A stretch of 26,828 bases of DNA, taken from contig JANNPZ010000074.1 in NCBI GenBank assembly GCA_031400505.1, positions 1 through 26,828 of the forward strand, written 5' to 3'. Positions 6,551 through 13,442 of the stretch are shown here, piece after piece (position 1 is the first letter of the stretch; every line of letters starts with the position of its first letter). The notes beneath the pieces are model-generated. The model did not search any database, was not told where the DNA came from, and saw only the letters and a program-made list of their open reading frames with translations. Both the position numbers and the translations under genes were made by a program. The stretch comes from JAIYDJ01 sp031400505 (GTDB taxonomy: Bacteria; Pseudomonadota; Alphaproteobacteria; Rhodobacterales; Rhodobacteraceae).

Positions 6551-7662
6551 TGCGCCACCTGGCCCTTTTGCTGGCCCTGACCACCTCTGCGCAGGCGACC
6601 GTGACCGAAGACGCCGCGCGGGCTGCCGACGATCTGCAGTCCGCCGTTGCCGCCCTGCAAGAAGCAACCGGCGCACGTGACCGGGTTGCCGCGCTGACTC
6701 GCACCATCAAGGCCTATGAATCCGGCCTTGCCGCCCTGCGCGAAGCTTTGCGTCAGGCGACCCTGCGCGAGACGCAGCTGACGCAGGCCTTTCAGACCAA
6801 GCGGGACCGGATTGCACAACTTCTGGGAATCCTTGCCGGAATCGAGCGCGAACCCGGTCCTTTGCTGCTGTTGCACCCGTCAGGGCCGCTGGGCACTGTG
6901 CGCTCTGGCATGTTGCTGGCCGATGTGACGCCTGCGCTGCAAGCCGAAGCAGACCTGCTGCGCGCCGAACTTGCCGAGTTGGCGCAACTGCAGTCACTGC
7001 AGACCGCGGCCGGGCAGACGTTGGCCACCGGCCTGCAAGCCGCCCAAACGGCCCGGACCGCCCTGTCGCAGGCGATGTCGGACCGTACTGAATTGCCACG
7101 CCGCTATACCGAAGACCCCGACGTGCTGCGCGACCTTCTGGAAAGTGCGGATACGCTGGATGCCTTTGCCGCTGGCCTTACGCTCGATGCCAACGCGCTT
7201 GCCGGTTTTGCCGACGCAAAGGGCCGTCTTCCCTTGCCCGTGCTGGGCCGCATTCTGCTGCGCCCCGGCGAGGTTGACGCTAATGGCACTGCCCGTCCCG
7301 GTGTCACATTGGCGACGCGGCCCCTTGCACTGGTCACAACGCCATGGCCCGTCACGATCCGCTATCGCGGACCGTTGCTCGACTACGGAAACGTGATGAT
7401 CCTTGAGCCCGGCGGGGGCTATCTTCTGGTCTTGGCGGGTCTACAGACTGTGTACGGGAATGTAGGCGACGTGATTGCCGATGGCGCGCCGATCGGCTTG
7501 ATGGGATGGGCAGGCACCGGCAGCGCTGACATTTTGTTGCCGACCGGGCCGGGTGCGCAAGTTGGGGATGGCACAGCCGGGACGGAAACGCTTTACTTGG
7601 AACTGAGGCTTGGGGCAAAGCCGGTGGACCCGACGGAATGGTTCGCGGCATTAGGGGATTGA
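6547..7662 (+). CDS. envC: EnvC-like murein hydrolase activator (degenerate M23/LytM)
   Basis: The 371-residue exported protein has a short signal peptide (MMRHLALLLALTTSAQA). Long Ala/Leu/Gln-rich heptad segments at about 22-100 and 135-185 are predicted coiled coil. A C-terminal LytM-like domain covers about 265-371. In catalytic M23 proteins the domain has zinc-binding HxH and H/D residues. Here the equivalent segments read YLLVLAGL and ETLYLELRLG, so the histidines are missing. This is the hallmark of EnvC-type activators, which bind and activate AmiA/AmiB amidases during septum splitting rather than cut peptidoglycan. It overlaps gpmI by four bases and is followed seven bases later by ctpA. 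The gpmI-envC-ctpA order is familiar in alphaproteobacteria. The symbol is assigned by architecture, not by close identity. Confidence 0.88.
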   Translation: MMRHLALLLALTTSAQATVTEDAARAADDLQSAVAALQEATGARDRVAALTRTIKAYESGLAALREALRQATLRETQLTQAFQTKRDRIAQLLGILAGIEREPGPLLLLHPSGPLGTVRSGMLLADVTPALQAEADLLRAELAELAQLQSLQTAAGQTLATGLQAAQTARTALSQAMSDRTELPRRYTEDPDVLRDLLESADTLDAFAAGLTLDANALAGFADAKGRLPLPVLGRILLRPGEVDANGTARPGVTLATRPLALVTTPWPVTIRYRGPLLDYGNVMILEPGGGYLLVLAGLQTVYGNVGDVIADGAPIGLMGWAGTGSADILLPTGPGAQVGDGTAGTETLYLELRLGAKPVDPTEWFAALGD

Positions 7663-7669
7663 TACGGCG

Positions 7670-9013
7670 ATGAAGAAGTTCGTGATGGCCGCCTTGGGTG
7701 GCACTTTGGCCGGGGCCCTGGTTACCACGCAAGTGGCAGGTCCGCTGATCGCACAAGAGGCCAACAAATCCTCGAATGTCTATGAACAGCTTGACCTGTT
7801 CGGGGACATTTTTGAACGCATACGCGGTCAATATGTCGAGGAAGTCGACAGCAAAGACCTGATCGAGGCTGCCATCAATGGTATGCTCACGTCGCTTGAT
7901 CCGCATTCGTCCTACCTCAGGGCAGACGATTTCGGCGACATGCAGGTTCAAACGCGCGGCGAGTTCGGCGGTCTGGGCATCGAAGTGACCCAGGAAGAGG
8001 GCTTTATCAAGGTGGTCTCGCCGATGGACGGCACCCCCGCAGACCAGGCCGGCATCCTGGCCGGCGATTTCATCACACATGTAAACGGCGAATCGGTTCT
8101 TGGACTTGCTCTCGATGCAGCGGTCGAATTGATGCGTGGCCCGGTCGGCTCGGAAATCATCATCACCGTTGCACGCGAAGGCGTACCTGATCCCTTCGAC
8201 GTATCAATCATCCGTGACACCATCAAACTGGTTGCAGTGCGCAGCCGCGTTGTGGGAAATACCGTCGTGCTGCGGATCACCACGTTCAACGATCAAACGT
8301 TCCCCGGTCTGCAATCGGAACTGAAGAAATCAGTCGAGGCCCTGGGTGGCATGGACAAGGTCAACGGCTTTGTCGTCGATCTTCGCAACAATCCGGGTGG
8401 GCTGCTGACCCAGGCAATCGAAGTGTCAGACGGTTTTCTGGAAAAGGGCGAGATCGTCTCGACCCGGGGCCGCAGCGTTCAGGACGGAGAACGCTTCAAC
8501 GCCGAAGCTGGCGATCTGGCCGCCGGAAAACCGGTGGTCGTGCTGATCAACGGCGGGTCGGCCTCGGCCTCTGAAATCGTCGCCGGCGCATTGCAGGATC
8601 ATCGCAGAGCCATCGTGGTCGGCACGAAATCCTTTGGCAAAGGCTCGGTGCAGACCGTCATCCCGCTGAAAGGCGACGGCGCGATGCGGCTGACCACGGC
8701 ACGCTACTACACGCCTTCGGGGCGATCCATTCAGGCGCTTGGCGTGATGCCAGACATTGTGGTCAACCAACCTGTCGTTGATCCGGCCGAACAAGGCACT
8801 GAAACCGCGGCTGCAGACGCCGCAAAAGGCCGCTCCGAGGCGGATCTGCGCGGCGCGATAACCAACGACTCTATGACGGAAGATGAGCGCAAACTGTTGG
8901 AAGACGAACGCGCCCGGACCGAAGAAACCGCGAAACTGCGCGACGAGGATTACCAGCTGGCCTATGCCGTGGATATCCTTCGTGGCCTGTCCGCTGTCGC
9001 CCCGAAACCCTGA
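7670..9013 (+). CDS. ctpA: Carboxy-terminal processing peptidase CtpA (family S41)
   Basis: This periplasmic serine protease trims or degrades proteins from the C-terminus; known substrates in related bacteria include lipoproteins and peptidoglycan hydrolases. The 447 residues begin with a signal or anchor (MKKFVMAALGGTLAGALVTTQVAG). The S41 N-terminal part (DPHSSYL), a PDZ domain at about 85-170 and the S41 core follow. The Ser/Lys dyad is best placed at Ser299 in GGSASASE and Lys324 in SFGKGSVQ, a spacing of 25 as in CtpB and plant D1 protease. The tail (about 385-447) is acidic and rich in Glu and Ala. It is directly downstream of envC, fitting a shared role in envelope remodelling. Confidence 0.96.
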   Translation: MKKFVMAALGGTLAGALVTTQVAGPLIAQEANKSSNVYEQLDLFGDIFERIRGQYVEEVDSKDLIEAAINGMLTSLDPHSSYLRADDFGDMQVQTRGEFGGLGIEVTQEEGFIKVVSPMDGTPADQAGILAGDFITHVNGESVLGLALDAAVELMRGPVGSEIIITVAREGVPDPFDVSIIRDTIKLVAVRSRVVGNTVVLRITTFNDQTFPGLQSELKKSVEALGGMDKVNGFVVDLRNNPGGLLTQAIEVSDGFLEKGEIVSTRGRSVQDGERFNAEAGDLAAGKPVVVLINGGSASASEIVAGALQDHRRAIVVGTKSFGKGSVQTVIPLKGDGAMRLTTARYYTPSGRSIQALGVMPDIVVNQPVVDPAEQGTETAAADAAKGRSEADLRGAITNDSMTEDERKLLEDERARTEETAKLRDEDYQLAYAVDILRGLSAVAPKP

Positions 9014-9067
9014 CCAAGCCACTCCACCCCCATCCCAGACCCCGCCGCCCAGAACCCCGATCGGGTC

Positions 9068-9084
9068 CCGGGCGGCCCGCCCGG
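9068..9084 (+). promoter_or_regulatory. GC hairpin abutting the rppH ribosome binding site
   Basis: A perfect 6-bp stem, CCGGGC (9068-9073) and GCCCGG (9079-9084), closes a five-base loop in the 80-base gap between ctpA and rppH. Its last two bases are also the first two of GGAAGG (9083-9088), the Shine-Dalgarno site of rppH. Folding could limit ribosome access or act as a weak pause site after ctpA. No T-run follows, so it is not a typical terminator. Confidence 0.45.
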
Positions 9085-9093
9085 AAGGTCAGA

Positions 9094-9576
9094 ATGACGC
9101 CTGCACCCGCCTTGCTGCCCTATCGCCCCTGCGTTGGCGTTATGCTGATCAACTCCGACGGCCTGATCTTCGCAGGGCTGCGCCTCGACGGCACAACGGC
9201 AGCTTGGCAGATGCCGCAAGGTGGGATCGATAATGACGAAAAGCCGCGGGTTGCCGCCCTGCGCGAATTGTACGAAGAGACGGGGATCCCGGCCGAACTT
9301 GCTGAATTCGTGGAAAAGACCAAGGGCTGGCTGACTTATGACTTGCCGCCTGACCTGTTGGGAAAGGTTTGGGGGGGCCGGTATCGCGGCCAGCGCCAAA
9401 AGTGGTTCTTGTTCCGATATCTTGGTGCTGACGCCCAGGTCAACATCGCAACTCCGCACCCGGAGTTTTCTGCCTGGCGCTGGATCCGCGCTGACGACAT
9501 GCTAGCCGCCATAGTGCCGTTCAAACGCGAGGTCTACGCGCAAGTCATCGAGGCATTTCGTTCGCATCTGGCTTAG
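9094..9576 (+). CDS. rppH: RNA pyrophosphohydrolase RppH
   Basis: RppH removes pyrophosphate from the 5' triphosphate end of mRNA, which opens the transcript to RNase E decay. The 160-residue protein is a single Nudix domain. The Nudix box runs from Gly43 to Ile65 and has all signature positions: G-x5-E-x7-REL-x-EE-x-G-I. Before it come YRPCVGVMLIN and AWQMPQGG, after it GWLTYDLP and GQRQKWFLFRY; all are typical of the RppH/NudH subgroup rather than generic Nudix hydrolases. ATG 9094 has GGAAGG six bases upstream. It is the last gene of the plus-strand run that starts with rsfS. Confidence 0.96.
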   Translation: MTPAPALLPYRPCVGVMLINSDGLIFAGLRLDGTTAAWQMPQGGIDNDEKPRVAALRELYEETGIPAELAEFVEKTKGWLTYDLPPDLLGKVWGGRYRGQRQKWFLFRYLGADAQVNIATPHPEFSAWRWIRADDMLAAIVPFKREVYAQVIEAFRSHLA

Positions 9577-9645
9577 CAGCGCGCCCCAAACACCCCAACA
9601 AACCTGCTCTGCGCCCGACCTCTTGCAACCCGACCAGTCAGCCCT

Positions 9646-9695
9646 CTCTTTTTCAGCTTGGTGAAAATATCCCGGGGCCCGGGGCAGCGCCCCGG
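9646..9695 (-). terminator. 3' hairpin element 2 in a convergent gap
   Basis: On the minus strand a perfect 7-bp stem (CCGGGGC, loop GCT, GCCCCGG; 9695-9679) is followed by GCCCCGGGATATTTTCACCAAGCTGAAAAA. This closely matches the element after hrpB at 18497-18541. It lies 82 bases past the oxygenase stop and 70 bases past the rppH stop, so it may end transcription from either side. The rest of 9577-9777 shows no gene. Confidence 0.55.
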
Positions 9696-9777
9696 ATCTC
9701 GTCTCCGCAACCCCACGCGACCATCGGCAACCGCCGTCGCCCGCCCGTCTGAACATCAATGACAGTCCGCACAAGGC

Positions 9778-10326
9778 CTACCTGAACGCCGGTCCATGCG
9801 CCCAAAGCGTCAGTGACCACCGGGTCCCTTCGGTGACCGGAGTCACACGGTGCAGCACGAAACTGGGAAACACCGTGGCAGTTCCCTGTGCCGTATTTGC
9901 CTGTACAGTGTTGCTGTCAGGCCGCAATTCCAACGCTCCGCCCTGATAGTCGGACGCGTCCGACAACTGAACCACAACGGTCAACTTGCGCCGCTTCGCC
10001 AAAGGTCCCGACCCGATATCCGCATGCCAGTCGAAATGCGCCAAGCGGTCCGCGCCGTATCGCGCGACTTGCGCACTTTCGGAAAAATTGTCGAGATCAA
10101 AGGCGAACCCTTCGCGGTTGGCCTGCGCCACGATCCGCACCATGCGATCCATCACCCAATTGGCCGCCGGAATATCCTCCAGCCACGCTAGATCGGCGCG
10201 GCGGATGTCGTGCGATTTGGCCCGCACCAACCCCGCGTTCGACATCTGCGATGCTGCGGCAAGTGCAATGATCTCTTCGCAATCCCGCCGCGTCAACGCG
10301 TCGGGCAGGGTCATGAACGGCACCAT
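9778..10326 (-). CDS. 2OG-Fe(II) oxygenase family protein (PiuC/PKHD-like)
   Basis: The 182-residue protein has the double-stranded beta-helix pattern of prolyl-4-hydroxylase-type 2-oxoglutarate/Fe(II) dioxygenases. The iron-binding HxD motif is in LAHFDWHAD. The distal histidine is in FPSFVLHRVTPV, followed by the 2-oxoglutarate-binding arginine in GTRWSLTLW. GGALEL and the LSDASDYQGG segment also fit. The substrate is unknown; family members hydroxylate proteins or small molecules, and PiuC-like members are often linked to iron uptake. I chose ATG 10326, which has AAAGG eight bases upstream. An ATG at 10362 adds 12 residues but lacks a ribosome binding site. It is downstream of the copper chaperone gene, with 57 bases between, on the same strand. 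Confidence 0.82.
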   Translation of the reverse strand: MVPFMTLPDALTRRDCEEIIALAAASQMSNAGLVRAKSHDIRRADLAWLEDIPAANWVMDRMVRIVAQANREGFAFDLDNFSESAQVARYGADRLAHFDWHADIGSGPLAKRRKLTVVVQLSDASDYQGGALELRPDSNTVQANTAQGTATVFPSFVLHRVTPVTEGTRWSLTLWAHGPAFR

Positions 10327-10383
10327 TCTTGCCACCTTTACGGATGTTTTCCCGCGCCACATGGCGCGGCGCGGGACGGGGTA

Positions 10384-10881
10384 TCAATTGGTTGGTGCGG
10401 GTTTGCCGTGGCCCGAATGATCCATGGCCGCGTCTGTCCGCTCATTGTCCACCGGCACTTCCAGCACGACAACTCCGGCCCTTTCAAAGGTCAGCGTCAG
10501 GCTTACCGTGTCGCCGGTTGCCAGCGGCGCCACCAGCCCCATCAGCATCACATGGTCACCGCCGCGCCCCAGGATCTGGCTGCCGTTACCCGGAATCATC
10601 AGGCCTTCGGGAACGGCAATCATCTGCATGACGCCGTCCGCACCGGCTTTGTGGGTGTGCAGTTCCACCTTCTTGGCAGCATTAGACGCTACCGAAATCA
10701 GACGGTCATCCTCCAACTGATGATTCTCGATTTCAAAGAACACAGCACCGGACGATGTCGACGCCCTGGCATAGGCATCGTTGATATGCACGCCGTCATG
10801 GGCATTTGCGGTGCCGGCGGCGGTCAAAGTCGCACAGAAGGTGGTGGCCGCAGCCACCAGAAGGGATCGAATTAGTGTCAT
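10384..10881 (-). CDS. Periplasmic copper chaperone PCu(A)C
   Basis: This 165-residue exported protein has a signal peptide (MTLIRSLLVAAATTFCATLTAAGTANA). It carries the PCu(A)C (DUF461) copper site: His75 and His77 in VELHTHKAG, Met85/Met87 in GVMQM, and His110/Met112/Met114 in GDHVMLMGL. These proteins deliver Cu(I) to the CuA centre or other copper sites of cytochrome c oxidase. The C-terminal tail MDHSGHGKPAPTN adds further His and Met metal ligands. ATG 10881 has AGGA six bases upstream. The frame continues open upstream but without signal-like sequence. A perfect 12-bp inverted repeat ends four bases before the ribosome binding site. The gene lies 38 bases after the DUF2946-like gene, a known copper-cluster neighbour. 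Confidence 0.92.
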   Translation of the reverse strand: MTLIRSLLVAAATTFCATLTAAGTANAHDGVHINDAYARASTSSGAVFFEIENHQLEDDRLISVASNAAKKVELHTHKAGADGVMQMIAVPEGLMIPGNGSQILGRGGDHVMLMGLVAPLATGDTVSLTLTFERAGVVVLEVPVDNERTDAAMDHSGHGKPAPTN

Positions 10882-10895
10882 TGCATGTCCTGTCG

Positions 10896-10929
10896 GTTGA
10901 TCTGAAAAAAAGTACCCTTTCAGATCAAC
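10896..10929 (-). promoter_or_regulatory. Perfect 12-bp inverted repeat between two copper genes
   Basis: GTTGATCTGAAA (10896-10907) and TTTCAGATCAAC (10918-10929) are exact reverse complements around a 10-base centre. The dyad spans the stop codon of the DUF2946-like gene (10920-10922) and ends four bases before the Shine-Dalgarno site (TCCT on the plus strand, 10888-10891) of the chaperone gene. In the mRNA it would form a stable hairpin with a U-rich right flank of the loop. It could act as an intercistronic processing or attenuation hairpin, or as a protein-binding DNA dyad. The sequence cannot decide between these. Confidence 0.7.
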
Positions 10930-11261
10930 ACCGGCGGATCGCGTGCAGAAGGTGGGATTGTCCTTGCGCCAATGGCGGGCAGCGCCGCTGGCCGTGGATG
11001 GATCAGAGGCCCCGCAACTCTGTCGAACCAAGCCGTTGCAGTGCTCGGCAGCTGTCCGGTGGCCAGACACAGCACACAATCCGGGCAATGCTGATGGGGA
11101 TCGACCGGCACGCCCCGCGCATCGACCAGAAGCGTTCTGGTGTCGGCGCCCGCGCAAACCTTGATGGATGAAAGACCCGTCATCTGTCCGCGTGCAGGGG
11201 CCATCAGCACCGAGCCTGCCAACACGATCACGATCAGGAAAATGCGAAACAGCACGGCCAT
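10920..11261 (-). CDS. DUF2946-like exported protein of a copper cluster
   Basis: The 113-residue protein starts with a hydrophobic signal or anchor (MAVLFRIFLIVIVLAGSVL). The rest is soluble and has a metal-ligand-like cluster HQHCPDCVLC near residues 58-67, plus an earlier single Cys (KVCAG). This layout, a short signal followed by a Cys and then an H-x-x-C-P-x-C motif, is that of DUF2946 proteins, which are often encoded beside PCu(A)C and copper receptor genes. Biochemical function is not established. ATG 11261 has TAGG about nine bases upstream. In-frame starts at 11285 (ATG) and 11297 (TTG) would add an Arg-rich N-terminus, and the choice is uncertain. It lies just after the rpmB terminator and is probably transcribed with the chaperone gene. 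Confidence 0.72.
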   Translation of the reverse strand: MAVLFRIFLIVIVLAGSVLMAPARGQMTGLSSIKVCAGADTRTLLVDARGVPVDPHQHCPDCVLCLATGQLPSTATAWFDRVAGPLIHPRPAALPAIGARTIPPSARDPPVLI

Positions 11262-11317
11262 GACTCGAAACCTACTCCGCCGCATCTCCCGGGCCAAGCG
11301 GACAAACTGCGCAAACC

Positions 11318-11352
11318 AAAAGGCCCCGACCGCGCGACGGCCGGGACCTTTT
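11318..11352 (-). terminator. Terminator of rpmB
   Basis: On the minus strand, AAAAGGTCCCGGCC and its partner GGTCGGGGCCTTTT form a long stem with two mismatches around a short loop, ending in TTTT. It lies 34 bases past the rpmB stop. The A-run at the 5' side means the structure could also end transcription on the plus strand. Confidence 0.8.
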
Positions 11353-11386
11353 GCCTAGAGCCGAAAAAGGGGTCAAGTCACCGTTA

Positions 11387-11677
11387 TCAGACGGAAACCT
11401 GAGCCTTCTTGGCAATCTCTTTCTTGATCCGCAGCGCATCAAGCGACAATTCATCATCCTTTGCTTTCGCCAGATAGGCATCAAATCCGCCCCGATGATC
11501 GACAGACCGCAGCGCTGCGGCCGAAATCCGCAGCTTGAAAGTCTGACCCAACGTATCGGAAATCAGGCTGACGACGTTAAGATTTGGCAAGAACCGCCGA
11601 CGGGTCTTGTTGTTGGCGTGGCTGACTTTGTTGCCAGACATCGGCCCTTTGCCGGTAAGTTCGCAGACGCGCGACAT
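11387..11677 (-). CDS. rpmB: 50S ribosomal protein L28
   Basis: The 96-residue basic protein begins MSRVCELTGKGPMSGNKVSHANN, the diagnostic N-terminus of L28, followed by KTRRRFLPNL and an Arg/Lys-rich body (residues about 24-60). This length and the C-terminal extension (DDELSLDALRIKKEIAKKAQ) are typical for alphaproteobacterial L28. It is a structural protein of the large subunit near the exit-site region. ATG 11677 is preceded by GAGGA at a suitable distance. The gene stands alone between an ArsR-type regulator gene and the copper genes, with a terminator on each side, so it is probably monocistronic. Confidence 0.98.
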   Translation of the reverse strand: MSRVCELTGKGPMSGNKVSHANNKTRRRFLPNLNVVSLISDTLGQTFKLRISAAALRSVDHRGGFDAYLAKAKDDELSLDALRIKKEIAKKAQVSV

Positions 11678-11703
11678 GGTGACATTCCTCGATCAAGCAG
11701 TCA

Positions 11704-11729
11704 AAGACACCGCTTCAAAGGGCGGTCTC
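11704..11729 (-). terminator. Probable terminator of the ArsR-type regulator
   Basis: On the minus strand, 19 bases after the regulator's stop, GAGACCGC pairs with GCGGTGTC (one G-G mismatch) around the loop CCTTTGAA and is followed by TTT. The T-run is short, so termination may be partial. The rpmB promoter must lie in or near the same 71-base gap. Confidence 0.45.
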
Positions 11730-11748
11730 CGAAAATCATTTGTGGCTC

Positions 11749-12471
11749 CTAAGCGGAATTCCGGGCGGCGTCAAGCGAAGCCGGGATCAGAATTGGCGGA
11801 AAGGCCGCATCAAAAGCCGCAGTTCCGCTTGCCGAGAATGCGAGCGCCCTGGACCCCGCAACGCGACTGACCCAGCCTTTGGCGAACATCTCATGCAACA
11901 ACGCCCGACCCATCCGCCCTGCAAGATGGCTTTGCCGCTCGCTCCAATCCAGGCATTCACGGCACAAAGGCGGGCGACCCGGGCGCAGATCGTGGTTTTG
12001 CAGGCCAAAACCGCGCAGGAAGTCTTCGCCTGAACCAGACGGGCCCAGACCTCGTGGATTTTGCGTCAAATGGCCGTGTCCGCACAGGCTTTGAAACATC
12101 TGCACACCCTTTGCACCGGCCAGATGGTCATAGCACACCCGCGCCTGCCGCAGGGCCGCATCCTTTGGCCCGGGGCGATTGCGTTGCGGCCGGACAGTTC
12201 CGGAAAGTGCCATCAGGGCCTCGACCAACCCCGCCACCTCGGGCGATGCCAGTTCCAGATACTTGTGCCGCCCCGATTTGCGCGCCACCAGCAGCCCGCC
12301 GTCTACCAGTTGCGCCAGATGCGACGATGTCGTGGCCAGGCCCACTCCGGCCTCGGTGGCCAGTTCTGAAACTGTGCGCGCCCCACCTTGCATCAGCGCC
12401 AACAGCATGTTTGCCCGTGCCGGGTCGCCAATCAGTGCCGAAATGCGTGCGATGTCGGATGTGTTCTGCAT
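11749..12471 (-). CDS. ArsR-family winged-helix transcriptional regulator
   Basis: The 240-residue protein has an N-terminal ArsR-type winged helix (residues about 5-90: IGDPARANMLLALM, then SELATEAGVGLATTSSHLAQL as recognition region, then GGLLVARKSGRHKYLEL). A long C-terminal extension includes CYDHLAGAKG and LCRECLDWSERQSHLAGRMGRALL. The extension is typical of a subgroup of ArsR-like regulators whose ligand is unknown; it is not the short metal-sensing form. The Cys/His residues (CGHGH, CREC) make metal binding conceivable, but this is speculation. ATG 12471 lacks a visible Shine-Dalgarno site. The gene is divergent from a DMT-type exporter gene with only 71 bases between, so control of that exporter is the obvious hypothesis. 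Confidence 0.88.
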   Translation of the reverse strand: MQNTSDIARISALIGDPARANMLLALMQGGARTVSELATEAGVGLATTSSHLAQLVDGGLLVARKSGRHKYLELASPEVAGLVEALMALSGTVRPQRNRPGPKDAALRQARVCYDHLAGAKGVQMFQSLCGHGHLTQNPRGLGPSGSGEDFLRGFGLQNHDLRPGRPPLCRECLDWSERQSHLAGRMGRALLHEMFAKGWVSRVAGSRALAFSASGTAAFDAAFPPILIPASLDAARNSA

Positions 12472-12542
12472 AGTTCGACGGTAAACGTAGCATCCGCGCC
12501 ACGCAATGGTGCACAAGGGCAAGTACAAAAGAAAGGCCCGCC
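12472..12542. promoter_or_regulatory. Divergent promoter region, regulator versus DMT exporter
   Basis: The 71-base gap between the two divergent start codons must hold promoters for one or both genes and probably the regulator's operator. I find no strong inverted repeat. The segment GTTCGACGGTAAACGT near 12473 has weak dyad character only. AAAGG before the exporter ATG is its ribosome binding site. Confidence 0.4.
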
Positions 12543-13442
12543 ATGACCCTGCCTCTGCATGAACTCGCCGCTCTTGGCACCGCTGTCTGCTGGGCCACCA
12601 CCGGGCTTATTGCGGCCGATGCGGTGCGCGCCCTAGGCGCGTTTCATTTCAACCTGATCAGGCAGGGGTTCGTCAGTGTGATTCTGCTGGGAATCGTCTG
12701 GGCCAAGGGCGCGTCGGTTGGGCTGGACAGCTGGACCTTGGTGGTGCTGGCGGCCTCGGGCATTATCGGTATCTTACTGGGCGACACGTTAAATTTTGCC
12801 GCCCTTGGGCGGCTTGGGCCGCGCCGCGTTGGGGCGGTCTTTGCGTTGAACGCCCCGATGGCGGCCGTGATGGGATGGTTGGTGTTGGGCGAGGCCCTGC
12901 CGCCACAGGCGATTCTCGGGATTGTCGTGACGGTTCTTGGGGTCGTGCTGGCGATTCTGGGACGACCGGGGGCCGAGACGCATCGGCTCGAGGCGATCCG
13001 CGGTTCGGTGATGGCGGGGGTGCTGCTTGGGCTGGCGGCGGCGTTCGGGCAGGCTTTAGGGTCGCTGATCGCGCGGCCCGTCATGGCGCAGGGCCTTGAC
13101 CCCTATCTTGCCTCGCTGGTGCGCGTCGGGGCGTCGGGGGTCGTGATGGGGGTGTTGGCGTCCACACCGCTCGCCCCTTCGGCCCCCACCGGTTATTCGA
13201 GGCACGCGATTTTTCTTACGGCGGCATCTGCGATCATCGGGTTGCTGATCGGGATGACGTTGTTTCTGTTTGCGCTTCAGGGATCGAAGACCGGGATCAT
13301 CGCCACGTTGTCGGCGACATCCCCGGTGATCATTCTGCCGCTTTTGTGGCTGCGCACCGGGCAGCGACCCACGCTCGTCAGTTTTTGTGGCGCAGCGCTG
13401 GCCGTTGCGGGGCTGGCGTTGATCTTTACCCGTCAGGCCTGA
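12543..13442 (+). CDS. DMT-superfamily (EamA) transporter
   Basis: The 299-residue protein has about ten hydrophobic helices arranged as two EamA repeats (residues about 5-140 and 150-297). These are the features of drug/metabolite exporters: an early ALGTAVCWATTGLIA helix, GDTLNFAALGRLGPRRVGAVFALNAPMAAVMGWLVLGE at the end of repeat 1 (listed as region 79-116), and a matching TSPVIILPLLWLRTG in repeat 2. The substrate is unknown; amino acids, metabolites or drugs are all possible. AAAGG sits six bases before the ATG. It is divergent from the ArsR-type regulator, and its stop overlaps by ten bases the stop of the convergent gene at 13433. Confidence 0.92.
   Translation: MTLPLHELAALGTAVCWATTGLIAADAVRALGAFHFNLIRQGFVSVILLGIVWAKGASVGLDSWTLVVLAASGIIGILLGDTLNFAALGRLGPRRVGAVFALNAPMAAVMGWLVLGEALPPQAILGIVVTVLGVVLAILGRPGAETHRLEAIRGSVMAGVLLGLAAAFGQALGSLIARPVMAQGLDPYLASLVRVGASGVVMGVLASTPLAPSAPTGYSRHAIFLTAASAIIGLLIGMTLFLFALQGSKTGIIATLSATSPVIILPLLWLRTGQRPTLVSFCGAALAVAGLALIFTRQA

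Noticed and set aside
6547..7662. Catalytic M23 endopeptidase
   Set aside because: The zinc-binding histidines of the LytM domain are missing, so an activator is the better call.
10384..11157. A 257-residue version of the copper chaperone
   Set aside because: The upstream extension runs through the DUF2946-like gene in another frame; the signal peptide begins at 10881.
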